Of a stretch of 64,000 nucleotides of DNA, positions 36,440 through 48,720 are shown in pieces (position 1 is the stretch's first letter; every line of letters starts with the position of its first letter). This DNA comes from Dermanyssus gallinae. Its lineage: Eukaryota; Arthropoda; Arachnida; Mesostigmata; Dermanyssidae. Under the pieces are notes generated by a model. That model ran no database searches, was not told the origin of the DNA, and saw only the letters and a list, made by a program, of their open reading frames with translations. The translations under genes and the position numbers were made by a program. Where the stretch lies: positions 1-64,000 of the forward strand of contig QVRM01002124.1 of assembly GCA_003439945.1 (NCBI GenBank). The letters run 5' to 3'.

Positions 36440-37610
36440 CATGGCCTATGCAGATTATCTGGCTATTGCCGCGTGATGCCAGGGAGCCGGAGAGGACTGC
36501 AAGTGGCGCGCTGCAAGACATCTCCATCTGGTTTACTCCGCATGGACTTCGTCTAGACCCACACAAAACGGTGGCAATATTTCTGAAAAGCAGAAACGCC
36601 CTTCCCTCCTTTCCTCCAACTCAACCTGACCCTAGAGGGACACAACATTGCCCTCTTAAGCAAAGCAAACTACTTGGGGTGCTCCTGGATATCGGCCTGA
36701 CTAAGGCCACACGTGGGCAACAGTGTGTGCGGCAGCTAAGACCACCAAAGCTACCACACACTCTCTCAAAATTGTTCCGATGATCGGAGGTGCCTCCTAG
36801 CGACGGTAGTAGTCATTTTTTTAGGCTATACGCAGGCCCGCTGAGGCAGCATACGGCTTCGTGGGTTACGTATCGGCGGCTCCTGGATAAAACGCGAAGG
36901 CCGTTGGCCCCTGAGATTGCAAGAGCCAACAAAACTGCATACATCGCTGCTGTCGAAGGACTGTCCCAATAGATCCCATGGGATCTACGAATTCTAGAGA
37001 GTGCATTCCGTCGGGCGAACTCCTCTGTCTTTCAGGGGGATGCACGACGTCAGACACTAGAACAATAGGTGGATGGAGACCCAGGCGAGCCAGCCGGGTT
37101 TTTGGACCCGCTCCACTATACCTGATGTTAGGGGGTTGTTTAAAAGGCCAGAGGGATCATTGTCCTACCTTCTGACCCAATTTCTGACGGGCCACGATGT
37201 CTTCCGAATATACCTGCATCGCATCGGACATGCCCCGTCGCCAGCATGCATAATCTGCGACTTAGGAGAAGAAGGCGTCGTCAAAAGCACCTTCGAAGTA
37301 TGCGCGGCATTCAGCGCGGACAGGGTGGACCTGCACGAGATCCACAACTGGCACATCATAAAGGATTTTGCCGCAACCATCAGTAAACGAAAACATTTGG
37401 TGCAGATTGCAATGTGTGCTCTGCCCACGCAACCTTAAGGGAGAAGAGGTATTTAAGAGCGATTCCAGCTCCTCGCTTCTTCCTGAGGCCATTCAGGTAA
37501 CAGGTTTTTAGTGGGTAATATGCCAACAGCATCGGCATCGAGTCTCACGTTCTACCCGCTTCGGGTGTGCGTAGAAGCATTTTTCCCTCTCACCAAAAAA
37601 AAGTTAGTTG
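36440..37610 (+). pseudogene. R1-like LINE ORF2 remnant, RT end and zinc region
   Basis: It begins near a damaged catalytic motif (AYADYLAIAA-like reading at about 36439-36468, second Asp changed to Tyr). Next comes a thumb region (frame 36448-36783: HGLRLDPHKTVAIFLKS, then KLLGVLLDIGL), with the family's KxLGVxLD element. A shifted frame at 37073-37438 gives SYLLTQFLTGHDVFRIYLHRIGH and PACIICDLGEEG. This is the highly typical C-terminus of R1-clade elements (YLTQxLTGHGxFxxYLxRxGxxxxxxCxxC). The family's His in the zinc set is replaced here (VVKSTFEVC). At least two frameshifts. The 3' UTR ends near an A run at about 37595-37605. Confidence 0.8.
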
Positions 37611-39101
37611 TCCGTGGAACGTTTCAAGTTGGCGGCAGTGAATAAATTAAACTTCATTGTTAGGCTAAAAGCACCTCATCACGTTGGATCGCATGGTATT
37701 AATGCCAATAATTTTTTTTCATCAGCAACTAGAACTGCTGATTGTTTGAATAAAGTCATGTCGTCAGATTAACTCGCGAGTCTTGTTTTTGGTAATCCCT
37801 ACCGAGTGGCACACGAAGTTCCCACCCAATTCATTTCTATATTTGTAGTAAGCTGGTAAGCTGTCTGACGAGGGTTGGGCCGTCAGGCAAAGTAATATGA
37901 TCAGAGGTTAGGAAACTTGGTTTTAGGCATGCGAACCCTCGACTGAACGTCGGGAGCTCCACTTGGAATTGTTCCCATTGAATACCTTATTACTACGTCA
38001 GTTACATAAGGTGATTTTAGTGCCACAATGCAATTCTGAGAAAAATCATCATAATAGATATTTTGCACATATTATAGCGCGTATTATCTTAAATTTGATG
38101 GTTCTCCAAGTATTCTCAACGGCAAGTAATTTTACTTGCCGTTTACGTTTAAATCAATTATTTGAGCAATTTTTGTATAAAATAATGTATTATATAATGA
38201 ACGTAGGACAGAGCTTTATTCACTGTAAGGCTATTACTAGAGAAAAAACAACGGTGCTTTCTATCCATAGTTAAAACCTATTATTAGCAGAAAGTATATT
38301 ATATGGATGTATATGCTACAGAGAGCTCATCACAGAAGTTAAAGGGTAGTCATTTGGCGATTTTCGCACGTCGCCTGAATTATATTCTGCACAGTGTCTA
38401 CAATGCAATTGTTGTTTGCTAAACACCGCAGTCGGCCAAACACCGTCAATGCTTTAGCTTGTCGTAAGAAAAATCTTCTAGTAAAATCTTATCGCAACAG
38501 GTCTGTACTTCTTACTGCAACATAGCTATGTGAAGTATTATAATCTTATTGTTAGGGCAGAGTTTTTTTTATAAAGTTAGGCTTCCATTAGCTTTACTGT
38601 ATGTGAGGTCACTCTAAACAGGTTAGATGTGCAAAAGGGCGCCTGCTTTATGTACATCTAACCAGCAAAGCTCTATTCGAGTTATTCCTTGGCATTTTAC
38701 ACTTCGTTTTCTCCTTTGCCTGAGCTTTCCTCTTGTAGCCTCCGAGCGGAAATGAGCCTCCTAAAACGGACTCCTGGTGCTATGTTCCTGCGCTTTACGG
38801 CAAATTGTTCTTGTTGTCACAACTTCTGTTGTCGCAGCCGCAAACCCAAGGGTAAATAAAAGTAACAAAAACTATCAGAATCAGGCAGAGTATCGCAACA
38901 CATGTGAACTGAACCTTACAGGGTGTCGCGTGCTTCGTATCCTAATCCAAAATCCCACTATAAGATGTTTAGGTCAACTTACCATACAACTGTTAAAGTT
39001 ACGGAGCCTTAAAATGTTGCAGTTGAGCGACGCTTACTAAATCCTTAGGAGTATCCAGGCCTAAGTTTCTCTGGTCTCTGTCTTTGTGTTGCGTAATTTG
39101 C
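37611..39101. other. No gene seen
   Basis: AT-rich unique sequence. The frames at 37963-38274 and 38777-39040 show no domain. Confidence 0.5.
38118..38143. repeat. 26-bp palindrome
   Basis: Twelve-base arms (38118-38129 and 38132-38143) around TT. The arms read AACGGCAAGTAA. Confidence 0.85.
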
Positions 39102-39133
39102 CCTTGGCTTGCTTTCCTATAAGCAAGCCAAGG
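39102..39133. repeat. 12-bp stem hairpin
   Basis: Arms CCTTGGCTTGCT (39102-39113) and its exact complement (39122-39133), loop of 8 nt. The core GGCTTGCT occurs once more just downstream (39141-39148). I see no T run that would make it a Pol III terminator. Confidence 0.8.
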
Positions 39134-39595
39134 CCAAATTGGCTTGCTCTTATACTACATATAAAGAACATCATAGCCCGCCATTGAGTTTTTAGCCATT
39201 TATTAAGTGCTGACTGACGCTGGACGGGCCTATTGTGCTATATAATACGTTTTTTTTTATAAAACTAATTATTTCTCTTGGTCGAATAAACTTTCTTTCA
39301 GGCGGGTAAATAGGTGTCAACCCAGACTCGTACTTTTCTTAAGTGTAGGGTTTGAGTAAACGCTTTAGTACTCTTTCTTAAATTAAAAAAAATTACCCTA
39401 TTTGATGCCGTAAGAAATAAATTTGTATTACATACTTGTTTAATACATACTCTTACACGCCAGCGCAATTTATTCATCCAGTGTCTTTTCAGTCTAAATA
39501 CAGTCAAAAGTGCTAATAATGAGTGATTCCACTAAAGTCACCAAATTTTTCATTGTTGCATATATACATAACTGTGTATATGCATATATGTTAAG
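39134..39595. other. No gene seen
   Basis: AT-rich unique sequence. Only chance-length frames. Confidence 0.5.
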
Positions 39596-39908
39596 ATATA
39601 TATATATATATATATTTTAGATTCAGTAAATGTATTTAAGTTACATCGAAGTATTTTGAGCCAACCATCCATCGGGCGATTTGCTAGTTCTGCTATGGAA
39701 CGAACCACCGGACATACCTTGCGTGATATCTACCTCGTTTGCGTCAGCACTGTTTGTATCGACATCCGTCCTGTAGTTCATTAAAACTGTTGCACAGAAC
39801 GTGATGGAAAATCGTGGGCTGCAAAAGCCGTAGTTAGATGTATACATATATCGATGTATATATATATAATTATATATGTATGTATATTTGTATATATATA
39901 TATATATA
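39596..39908. repeat. TA-rich microsatellite cluster
   Basis: TA tracts at 39596-39614 and 39841-39908 (the latter with TGTA and CGA interruptions). Another lies at 40068-40089. Confidence 0.85.
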
Positions 39909-40058
39909 AAATACTGTGATGATTTATTAATCATTTACAATACGTTTGCACACTCGGCAGTCCTCGCAACATTTAATACTGTTACCCACAAAAAAGGTGT
40001 ACATCGTTTTGTATGCATATCGCATGAATTCCGTATTAAAACAAGTAAAGTGCAACAC

Positions 40059-40089
<31 letters not shown>

Positions 40090-41842
40090 ACTGATGTATC
40101 GAGTGTGTGTATTTAACCTTGCACACCTCAACACACAACATACGTACGTACACACGCACAACCAGCCTGCATTTCTAACAAAATCTCGAATAACAAATTA
40201 GTAAATGTCGACAAATACAAGACACTATACTGTCCAAGTAGTCTTTTTCGGGCTATGTGAAGCTCGTCTAAAGTGAACAAAAGTCTGTTGCAGTAGAGTG
40301 ACGCGTATCGATTTCAAGCGAGGACGACATCGATTTCGCAGCGCCAGCGGGCTTCTTCCTTCCGGCGGCTTGATTTGCAGCGCTAGATTAAGACACCGCC
40401 TATCAGTTCGACCCACCGTTGTCGATAGTGATTACGTACTTTTTTAAGCATTCGTGTTTTGTTCGTCGCTGCTCTCGATTGTCCTCCTCTTCCCTTTCTT
40501 GGGGAATCTAGCCCTTCAGCCGATTGTGGAATCTTTTCCGGGAAACTGGCAAGATGAGAGAAAGAGAGAAGGAGATTCTAAGTGTAAAATCCTATTCAAA
40601 ATCCCGGGAGCCAGGACAGGGCGGCGGCCGGCAGTGTTCAGGGCCGCCAGGAAGTCAAGGATTCCCGTTCCGTTGACTAGCCCAACTTCGAGCGCTCCAC
40701 GATACGCGTTAAGCCACGGCTGCTGTAGCTGTTCCTGCTTTTCCTCTTCCTCTACTTCTAATATTACGACGACGGCAACAACAGCAACGACTGTTGGTAC
40801 ACTTAAAGTGTCATTACGAGCAAGAGCGTTAGTAGCGGCCACCATATCTACCATGTGTTTGTATTATCGGCCAATCTCTCTCTCTGTCTCTCTCTCGGCC
40901 TTCGCGCTTCATAAACTGTCTCTTACTTGCTACCTCTCAGTCTGTTCGTTTGTGCCAAGTCAGTGCATCCATCCATTTACCAAGACAGCCACGTCGTAAG
41001 TGAGGGGTTCTGTGGACATTATCTCTTCCAGTTTTCCACCCCCGCCTTCTCACATCTCTGACCTGATCAGAGTCTTAGCGATATATGTATAGACACACAC
41101 ACTCAAATATATATATATATATGGCTTTCAATTACAAGACCTTGAAGGCCAGTAAATTTCTTGATTACACGAGATTACCAGTTGAGGACACTTCATTCTT
41201 AAAACCTCTATTGGCTCGCCGGCTGCGTGGCTTGGTGCACCATCTTATTGGTACCAGAGTTGACTCGCACCAAATTCTTCCAAATTGGGCCAAAAAACAA
41301 CTAATGATCGCGCCGCGAGAACCTTGACACCGTGGAGTTAAACAAGTAAAATCCAATGTTTGCTTTGGATCAGAGGCCCTACCAGACTGTCAAATATGAC
41401 GCATATGACGGCTCTACGTGAATTACGTAAGGGTTCCAGATTGTCAATATGTTATCCGTTTTTTATTCATTTGTTCAATAACTTGAAAACGTAGTATTAC
41501 GGTCAACGTCCACAGAACAATCACTAGAATATGCACTTGCTTGTCTTGAGGCTTAATGCAGCGGATGACCTGACAACGTGACTGGAGTGCCACATTTCAC
41601 GACAAGGTGCAAGACGTGTCCTCAACGAAGCTCTCAACGACACGCCTCATATCGGTAGTAGTATCATAGTATCATCGGTGTCATTATGGTCACCCCATCG
41701 ATAAACTAGGACATCATGACCTATCGTGCATTATCGATATAGGACGAGGCCCTTTAAAGGGCTGACCCTCAGCCAAGATTTAACGTCTACGACACTGTTT
41801 TTCACATTGCTTCATAGACGGACCCCCATAAATACAAATCTG
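39909..41842. other. No gene seen
   Basis: Contains TA tracts at 40068-40089 and 41107-41121 and a GC-richer patch at about 40.5-40.9 kb. There, frames on both strands are open (40454-40999 plus, 40516-40854 minus), Ser/Thr-rich and without a domain. A CT-rich run at 40877-40898 contributes. Confidence 0.45.
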
Positions 41843-41924
41843 CAACGGTGGGGCTCAAACCCGCTCACCTATGTGTCTCCTCCGGTTGCGAGGCGCAGAC
41901 TTAAGCCACCACGCCACCGGGCTC
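41843..41924 (-). ncRNA. tRNA-derived SINE head (pseudo-tRNA)
   Basis: Read on the minus strand from 41924. It has a GTGGCGTGGTGGCTTAAGTC block (A-box-like TGGCTTAAGTC) and, about 55 nt on, GCGGGTTTGAGCCCCAC, which is a near-standard T-arm with B box (tRNA consensus GGTTCGANNCC). The spacing fits a tRNA. The acceptor stem does not close well, so I regard it as a tRNA-derived SINE promoter rather than a working tRNA gene. Its head lies against the LINE fragment at 41926. Confidence 0.65.
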
Positions 41925-41925
41925 G

Positions 41926-42190
41926 ACAGGGCCGAGGCCCTAGGCATACCACTATTAATGAGAGCACCAGCAGAGTCCTTAAGAGTCATGCGGCCTCTCA
42001 AGCAACCGCCCGGTCTCTGCGCGGAGGACAGAAATCGTCCAGATGGGATGGCATTTACACCCTTTGAGCGAGACAAACTGGTAGTTTGGGATGCAACCGT
42101 CTCCGGCTCCCTAGCTCGTTCTTTGGTTGTCGGTGACGCATCGGAAGCTGGCTACGCAGCCAACCTTACCGGAGACAACCAAGGCAAATA
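41926..42190 (+). pseudogene. Third fragment of the endonuclease-type LINE family
   Basis: The best frame (41871-42191) gives RNRPDGMAFTPFERDKLVVW followed by DATVSGSLARSLVVG and DASEAGYAANL. These align with the PDG...VWDAT endonuclease core of the copy at 34.7 kb, with both catalytic Asp kept. Just upstream, another frame gives GRGPRHTTINES, matching GRRPRHTALNEM, so a frameshift lies at about 41980. The ASEAGYAA string is shared with the antisense fragment at 35.7 kb but not with the copy at 34.8 kb, so these two are closer relatives. Confidence 0.72.
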
Positions 42191-42465
42191 AAAAAAGCAA
42201 AACGAAATACGTATCACTCGAACATCCCCACGAACTCTGCTCCCTCTCATTTAAAGCCTTCACCTTCTGAAACCTCGCATACCAAATGCTATCAATAGCG
42301 ACCAAGCTCTAGTTTACTCATTCAAATCTCATGGATGTTTTCTTTATCACTGCCAGGGTTAGATATGATATTCTCTATATCTCATCTATTGAATGGTCTT
42401 CTCTCCCAACTGGCCGATCACGGAAACAAACAAAGAAGTTAAGCATTTAGCCTTTCTGCCCAATC
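42191..42465. other. No gene seen
   Basis: AT-rich sequence that may be the decayed 3' part of the LINE above. Not readable. Confidence 0.4.
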
Positions 42466-42540
42466 TTTTCCGCAGGCAGTCCAAGGTTCTGAGCCATACG
42501 TAAGGTGATTCCGAACAAATGCGTTATTAAGCAGATTGAG
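42429..42540 (-). pseudogene. Possible LINE reverse transcriptase C-terminal piece
   Basis: A minus-strand stretch reads NNAFVRNHLTYGSEPWTACG. It resembles the 'LxYGSExWT' element found after the RT in RTE- and related LINEs. Only about 33 codons are readable. It could be chance. Confidence 0.3.
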
Positions 42541-43470
42541 TCAAGATACTCTACCTATGTGCCTGATGTATCTTGATAAGTTTGTGATAATGCAGCAAGG
42601 TGACGGATGAGGCGCGTTGACAGAAGGTCTTACATCCACTGCATCCAGTATCTGCATTAATAACAATGAGGTTTTCTGCACATCAGGTGTTAAGGGCAGG
42701 AATATTCTGCATCATCATTTGGTGCATCTCCTCACAAGGCTCGCCAACATATTTTGTGTGCAATCTTCAACATACATTATAACTGCTCTTCGTACGCTAT
42801 TTACCGTATCATTTTTAAAGCAAAGCAACTCCATTAGGCCGTTGCACCTTCGAGTATACCAAGCAAAACCGGAAGCAGTTTTGACCAGGTCGTCCCCACA
42901 GCCACAAACGGGTGACGCCCGAGGAAATACGTCGATAGCAGTTCAACGGCGTGCTTGTTAAAATCCATGTCTTTCAATTCGAATAAGAGTACCTACTTTG
43001 TCTAACCTGTAAGGTGCGTCCTTCACAAGCTGATTTAATGCGTGACCAGTACCTCGATTTTTGCGATCCATAATGGTTGCCCGAGAGCACGTCCTTGCTT
43101 TTGAGATGCCTCGTTACTTGGCAAACAAGCGTAATGCAAGAATATTGTTTAAAACAGTCAGAACACTGACGGGTCGCTCATATTGCCACTTTTCTAGCTA
43201 CCTTCAAGCTGCTAGTAAGCGTCCTCTGTGGCTATCTGAGATCTGACGTAACGGATAGCATGAGTTTGCAAGCCTTTTAATTAAAAGCCTTATGGTGGTC
43301 TAAATATTGTATATAGCTATTTCTGTTTTTAGTGTATATATAAGCAATCAAATATTCAAAGAGGAAAGCGAAGCCTGGGGACACATTAATAATTAAGCAA
43401 TCGTATGATGATCGCGAATAACGATACCATTGTGTCAATCTGGAATCCATTTTTCTTCATGCCAAAGTAA
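42541..43470. other. No gene seen
   Basis: Open frame 42617-42961 (114 codons) has no domain. Nothing else recognised. Confidence 0.5.
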
Positions 43471-43502
<32 letters not shown>

Positions 43503-43507
43503 TATAT
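43471..43507. repeat. (TA)n array
   Basis: TA tract with one AAA interruption. Confidence 0.93.
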
Positions 43508-44344
43508 TGCTTTATGCCATGCACACAATTTACGTTATAAGAAGGGAAAAGCTCACGTTAAAGTTGTCCTGAAGTAAGTGGATTTTCTGACGAGTGGTTC
43601 TGACCAAAGCTGTTTCAGAGCAGTAAGGATAAAGCTGTCAGTTACCGCAGCAACGCTTGAAAAGGTCGAGCGAACTGTTGACGAACGAACTATTCGGAAC
43701 GTATTGCACTAACAGTTACGCGTTCCACGGCACCTGGGGGGGCGGAAATTGAATTTAGTGCCTTCAGGCTGCAGCAAAGTGAGGAGTCGGATCGGAAAAG
43801 CCTCTCTTGACAATATACAATGCAGCCATACCAGGGACACCAACGGGAAAGAAAGAGAGACAGAAAGGGAGCTTACGAAAACTGTCGTTCCTGACACCAT
43901 TTACATATGTACTAAAGGAGAAACGGCGCGCAATAGCAGTGACGGCGGTGGCCGAACGCAGAACGATGTGAAGGGGTTCGAGCTTAATTTAGCCTCTGTA
44001 ACTCGCTACGCTCTATGAACTTCATTAGGATCCAATCAATAGGCCAACCTTTCTATTGAAACGAGCGGGCACGCTTCGTGGCCGCACCCGTAAGCCACCT
44101 CACAGGCAAAACGCACCGCTGCTGCACCCAATTCAGAGTTTGTTACTGAGACGTCATCCCTTTACTCGGTCACCTCGGTCGGGGACCGAATTCTGCTACT
44201 CAATGATCCGAGAAGAAACGTATCGTTGTCGTCAACCAATTCCCGTCCTAAATTTCATTTCCCATTTTTTGCTGTTGTCTTATTAGGAATGGACTACGCA
44301 CTTGGTTGATCGGAAAAATCGGTTAGTGCCAACCTACGTGAATC

Positions 44345-44346
<2 letters not shown>
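43508..44346. other. No gene seen
   Basis: GC-balanced sequence with short unrecognised frames (43749-44018, 44056-44286). Confidence 0.5.
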
Positions 44347-44381
<35 letters not shown>

Positions 44382-44390
44382 TACATATAT
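44347..44390. repeat. (TA)n array
   Basis: TA tract with CATA interruptions. Confidence 0.93.
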
Positions 44391-46261
44391 GCTCTTACTG
44401 CGTCAATTACTCGAGAGAGACAAAAAAAACCTATATAGCAGCTGGATAGTAGGACAGACGACGCCTTGCTGTTCACCTTTAACAGGTGCCCGCATGGGAA
44501 CTAACAACTGAAAACCGCTTCAGCCCGACCCACGTTTTCTCATCACAGAGTGACATGATTAGATGTACGAATAATGCATAAAATGTCACAAATATACGAA
44601 TATACGAATGGACATTGTTCTGGTTCGAGCGTCTTTTGGCGCATAACGGATCACGCTGATTTGTGCCTGATATGTCTGCTCGAATGACTTTGTCGGTACG
44701 TACAGGGTTAACAGCTGTAGCAGAAATGATCGTTTTGGACTGGTATCGTTAAATAGACGAGTGGAATGTTCCATCGAACCAGCGCAACTGGTGTGTCGTG
44801 ATAGCTTAGTTGAGAATCATTAAATCGTTTTGTGAGAGTTAGGACTCTAAAGCGAACCAGCGACTTAGCAAAATCGATAAAGCTTTTAATAAAAAACGTT
44901 AGAAAAATATATGTCATCTTGCCACCTTACATCAGGTGAGACGACTCAGCTAAACGTTTGCATTTATTTATATGTTTGCCAAACCACAGCGAAATTTACC
45001 TGAAAACGACAAACCATCACAAAAGTGATGTTTTTGTTTCCTTTAAGTACTGCTCAATTTATTGGCAGCGGAGATATAGTACACAAGGTATGAATAAGCA
45101 CCCGCTTAACACTTTTTAAAAGGCTCTGTCCTTTCTGACGTCTTTAGCACCCATAAGTAGTCAATCGTATGATGGATAAAATCCTCGTTAGCGGAGGCTA
45201 GTATAAACCTTCGAAAAAAACACAGCTGACCCTTCTCCTGAAGTCCGGCAAACGGCAAAGACCCCTCTCGGCATACCGCCCTAGAAGTATGCGTTCTTAC
45301 CTATCTGAAACGGCTGAGCACATTAGTAGCGGATGATTTGTAACAGAGCTAGATGATGAACCGGGGCTAGCACGGTTTCCGAGCCGGCCTTCTACACACA
45401 CGCACCAGCCACTAACAAAGTGCTAGTTTTGGGTTAGGCACAAAGAAATGCGTCAAGAGCAAACCGGTCTAGCTTCTTACAGGGGAACCTCATGTGTGCT
45501 ATGCACTAAAATTAATTGCTGAAACCTCACAACAACTTTGAAGAATTCTCCCTCGGACTCGAGGAGCAGCAGCCCACTCTCGGTGCTGTCTCCTAGCATC
45601 AGTAGTCGATACCATCACGCTATGTGCTGCACACCTCTTGGAGCGCACAACTGCCAGGGCAACCCTAAGCTGCCTCCTACACAACATACAAATGCCTAAG
45701 GGACTTGCACGGGCAAGTTGCAGGACGTCTCCAGCAGCCATTCAAGTGTTCTCCCAAGACAGATTCCCTAGGACCTACGAGTCAAAGAACTAGCTTCAAC
45801 CTAGCTCTTAATCAACCCTGAGGCGGAGGGAACCCTAATCAGTAAATTCGTTCTGAGGAAATAGAGCCAGCAATGGGAATCAATCATGTATGTAAGCCAC
45901 CCTGGATACTGGACTGAATCAATACATACTCCCTGATGTCACACAATGGTATAGTCTTAAGCACAGTTCGCCTGCCTACTTATTTGCGCAATTGGTCATG
46001 GTGGCTGCTGTCAGCAATGCGTATTCACATTGACAAAGCTGACTTCCCTTATCCGGTTTGTGCAACTCCGGAACAGCTGAAGGCATATATGGCACTGTAC
46101 GGAAGCCTGTACCTTTTTAAATGCTACTCTCTCGGACCCTAAGATCGGGAAGTCCGCTGATTCTCCAGCGCTTTGTAGAAGCCTTTCTCAAAGACCACGA
46201 TTTCTAGACTATGGTAAAATGTTTTGCAGAATTTATCTCAAAAGCGAAAAACTTCAGAACC
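44391..46261. other. No gene seen
   Basis: Unique sequence. The frame 45499-45741 (minus) looks moderately protein-like (Arg/Ala/Cys mix) but I recognise no family. Confidence 0.5.
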
Positions 46262-46500
46262 ATACTTCAGAACCCCGGTAGATTACAATCATGACTAGCA
46301 CACTACTACTTTAGTCTACGCCGCCATTGTTGTCTTCCGTTGTTGATCGAATTTTCTCCGAATGATGCTTAATGCAAATAGATGAAAAACTATATACCGC
46401 TAAGACTCAGTGGCCATTCTGCCAGAATGGCTGTTGGGGAAACTTTAGATACCTCATTATGTCCGGCCCTCGGTGCCGGACATGGTGAAGTGTTTAGGGT
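46262..46500. mobile_element. Rearranged copy of a tRNA-derived SINE family
   Basis: It has two parts. On the minus strand, 46262-46326 matches the SINE head at 53754 (shared: ACCCCGGTAGAT, ATGACTAGC, ACTA, ACGCCGCCA). From about 46340 to 46500, the SINE body appears on the plus strand (GTTGTTGAT.AA.TTTTCT, GATGCTTA, ATACCGCT, GTCCGGCCCTCGGT). So head and body face opposite ways, unlike the colinear copy at 53.5-53.75 kb. It is either two insertions meeting head to head or an inversion. Confidence 0.7.
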
Positions 46501-46610
46501 TTATTAAATTGGACTTCAGAAGTTAACGGAAAATTAAAATGGCGAGGTAAGGTAAGTCTCATACTGTCGTGGCGTTAAGCATTTGACCAGTTAATCGCTC
46601 TCTAAATAAT

Positions 46611-46688
46611 TATATATATATATATATATATATATTACATTTATGAACTGTACATTATACACAACTTGAGTAACATAAACATAATTGC

Positions 46689-46722
<34 letters not shown>
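46611..46722. repeat. Two (TA)n arrays
   Basis: Tracts at 46611-46635 and 46690-46722. Confidence 0.93.
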
Positions 46723-46724
<2 letters not shown>

Positions 46725-47487
46725 TGTATAAAATTGGTTTGCCAAAACAATAAATCTTACATCGTACGACACGTCTGTTCGAATGTGGGTGATACGTTTT
46801 CGTTCAAAAGGTCAATACCAGGCGACGAATCAATACCTGATGGCTGATGTTGCTGCTGCTGCTGCCGCCGTCCAAGCGCCTTTGACAGTGGCGACTTCAA
46901 CGACTCAGACCTGACGGCTTCACGGGGGGGGACGGAAACAGCAGGTGGTTTTGACCCCTGTCTCCATCAGTGGTGCGACGTGGCCGGCAGTGGCACTTCA
47001 AACACGCCACCGTACGATGAGTTGACATTTGTTTCAATAGCCTCTGCTATTCCTGCTGCTGGTGCTGCTACCGCCGCTGCTACCTCATCTGCACAGTTCT
47101 GCAACAGCCATCTTGTTAGAAGGTCATCTATTTGTGAGATTTGCAGTTATTTCTCTTGGTTTCCCTTTTTTTCTCTCTCACACACACATACACACAGACT
47201 CCATTCCTCTCTCTCTCTGTCTCTCCCCATCTCCCTGTTCGTCAAGTTTCCTTTCTGTATTCGTCTTTCGATTGGCCTGCTGGCCTAAAAATTGGCTTCC
47301 TGCTGCGAAGTCACCATGTTCTTCGCCGTTTTTCTTCCGTTCCATGTGTGTCGCTGCCGCTTTTCTTTGTTTCTTCGCCTACCACTGCCCTAGGCGCAGT
47401 CTCGGCCGCTGCCTGCAGAGGACATTTGATTGCGCACTCTACATCGATACGTACATCGACACACATACAACTACATGCATGCATGCC

Positions 47488-47533
<46 letters not shown>

Positions 47534-48667
47534 CAGGTAGAAATAGGCGAGACGTGTACACGTCGCACGTAGACAAATCGACTTTTTAATAAATGGCTTT
47601 TTGTACGTACGACTTACAGCTGGCCCAGCCACCTGCTTGTTTAGGCGTTTGCCTCATTGGTCTCATCTAGCTATTTTCTTTGTTTTGCACACAAAAACGA
47701 CGATGATAATGACCACGACGGCAACGACGACGACGACGACGACAAAACGAACGCCAGAAAGACAACAAAAAAAAGACAAAGATGAGAGACTAGGAAAAAT
47801 GAAGAAAAATTGCTGCGGCCAGAGAAGCTTCGCTATCGGCGCGGTCGCTGTCGCTTGCTCACTCGCCCGTCAGCCAGGTCAACCCGCGCCAACACCTGCG
47901 AAAGAAAGCCAATCGAAGTTAGCAGCAAACTCTCATTGAGAAGGAAATTAGTCAGCAAGCGGGTGGATAGTTGGTAGAGTCGTTCATTCCGCCAGGCCAG
48001 CTACCAGGTCGCTGTCTGTCTGAGTGAGCAACTGGGTACCACATGTCGCCACAGGGCGACGCGACAACACTCAACAAGGTCATCTCTATCCAACGCCCAC
48101 CCACCATCATCACGCTTGCAGGCGTAGGCAGCTTCAACGTAGACAGAACGCCAAGCGTGGTCAATGCAGCACTGTTGCATTGCATACATTGACCACATAC
48201 TTTTTGGTCCACGCTGAAGCTTCCAATGCAACATTGTTCCGTTTTCCACTTATCCATGTTTAAGTTGCCGTTCGCTGCTAAAGTTTAACAGCGGAAAGAG
48301 ACGTGGAACAGCTTAACGAAAAGAGACGTGAAACAGTGAGAACAACAACAACAGCAACAACAAGCACAAAAATAACATTAACGGCAGCAATAAGAACACC
48401 GCCGAGGGTGATGGCATTCAGTCACAAACGTACACTGTCAGTGATGAAAACAACAACAACAACAAAAATGACAATGTATGTGTAAAAATATGTATACTCG
48501 TCTTTAGCTCTTACTTGCTACCCGGAATTAGCGCATTTTTCGCATAAAGCGGACCCGCAGCACTAAGAGTGAAGACTGAACAACAGCAACAGAAGGAAAA
48601 AGGAAATAATTTAGTTGTGGCATTATAGCGTTTGTACGTGGCCTGCCATATGATGGATCAATGTATT
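46723..48667. other. Triplet- and CT-rich DNA without a defensible gene
   Basis: CTG/GCC runs near 46850-46870, a CT/CA-rich run at 47170-47235, a TA tract at 47497-47531, GAC runs at 47715-47745 and CAA/ACA runs at 48340-48470. All of these open long low-complexity frames in more than one phase. No domain recognised. Confidence 0.45.
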
Positions 48668-48672
48668 CTATA

Positions 48673-48719
<47 letters not shown>
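48668..48719. repeat. (TA)n array
   Basis: TA tract of about 52 bp with one TGTA. Confidence 0.95.

Positions 48720-48720
<1 letters not shown>

Noticed and set aside
40454..40999. 181-codon plus-strand frame with a hydrophobic N-terminus
   Set aside because: The minus strand is open over the same part, the composition is Ser/Thr/Arg-rich, and I recognise no family.
41843..41924. A functional tRNA gene
   Set aside because: The T-arm is good but the acceptor stem does not close well, so it reads as a SINE head.
47062..47572. Ser/Leu-rich frames of 140-156 codons as possible secreted proteins
   Set aside because: They are driven by CT and TA repeat tracts and end in Tyr-Ile runs.
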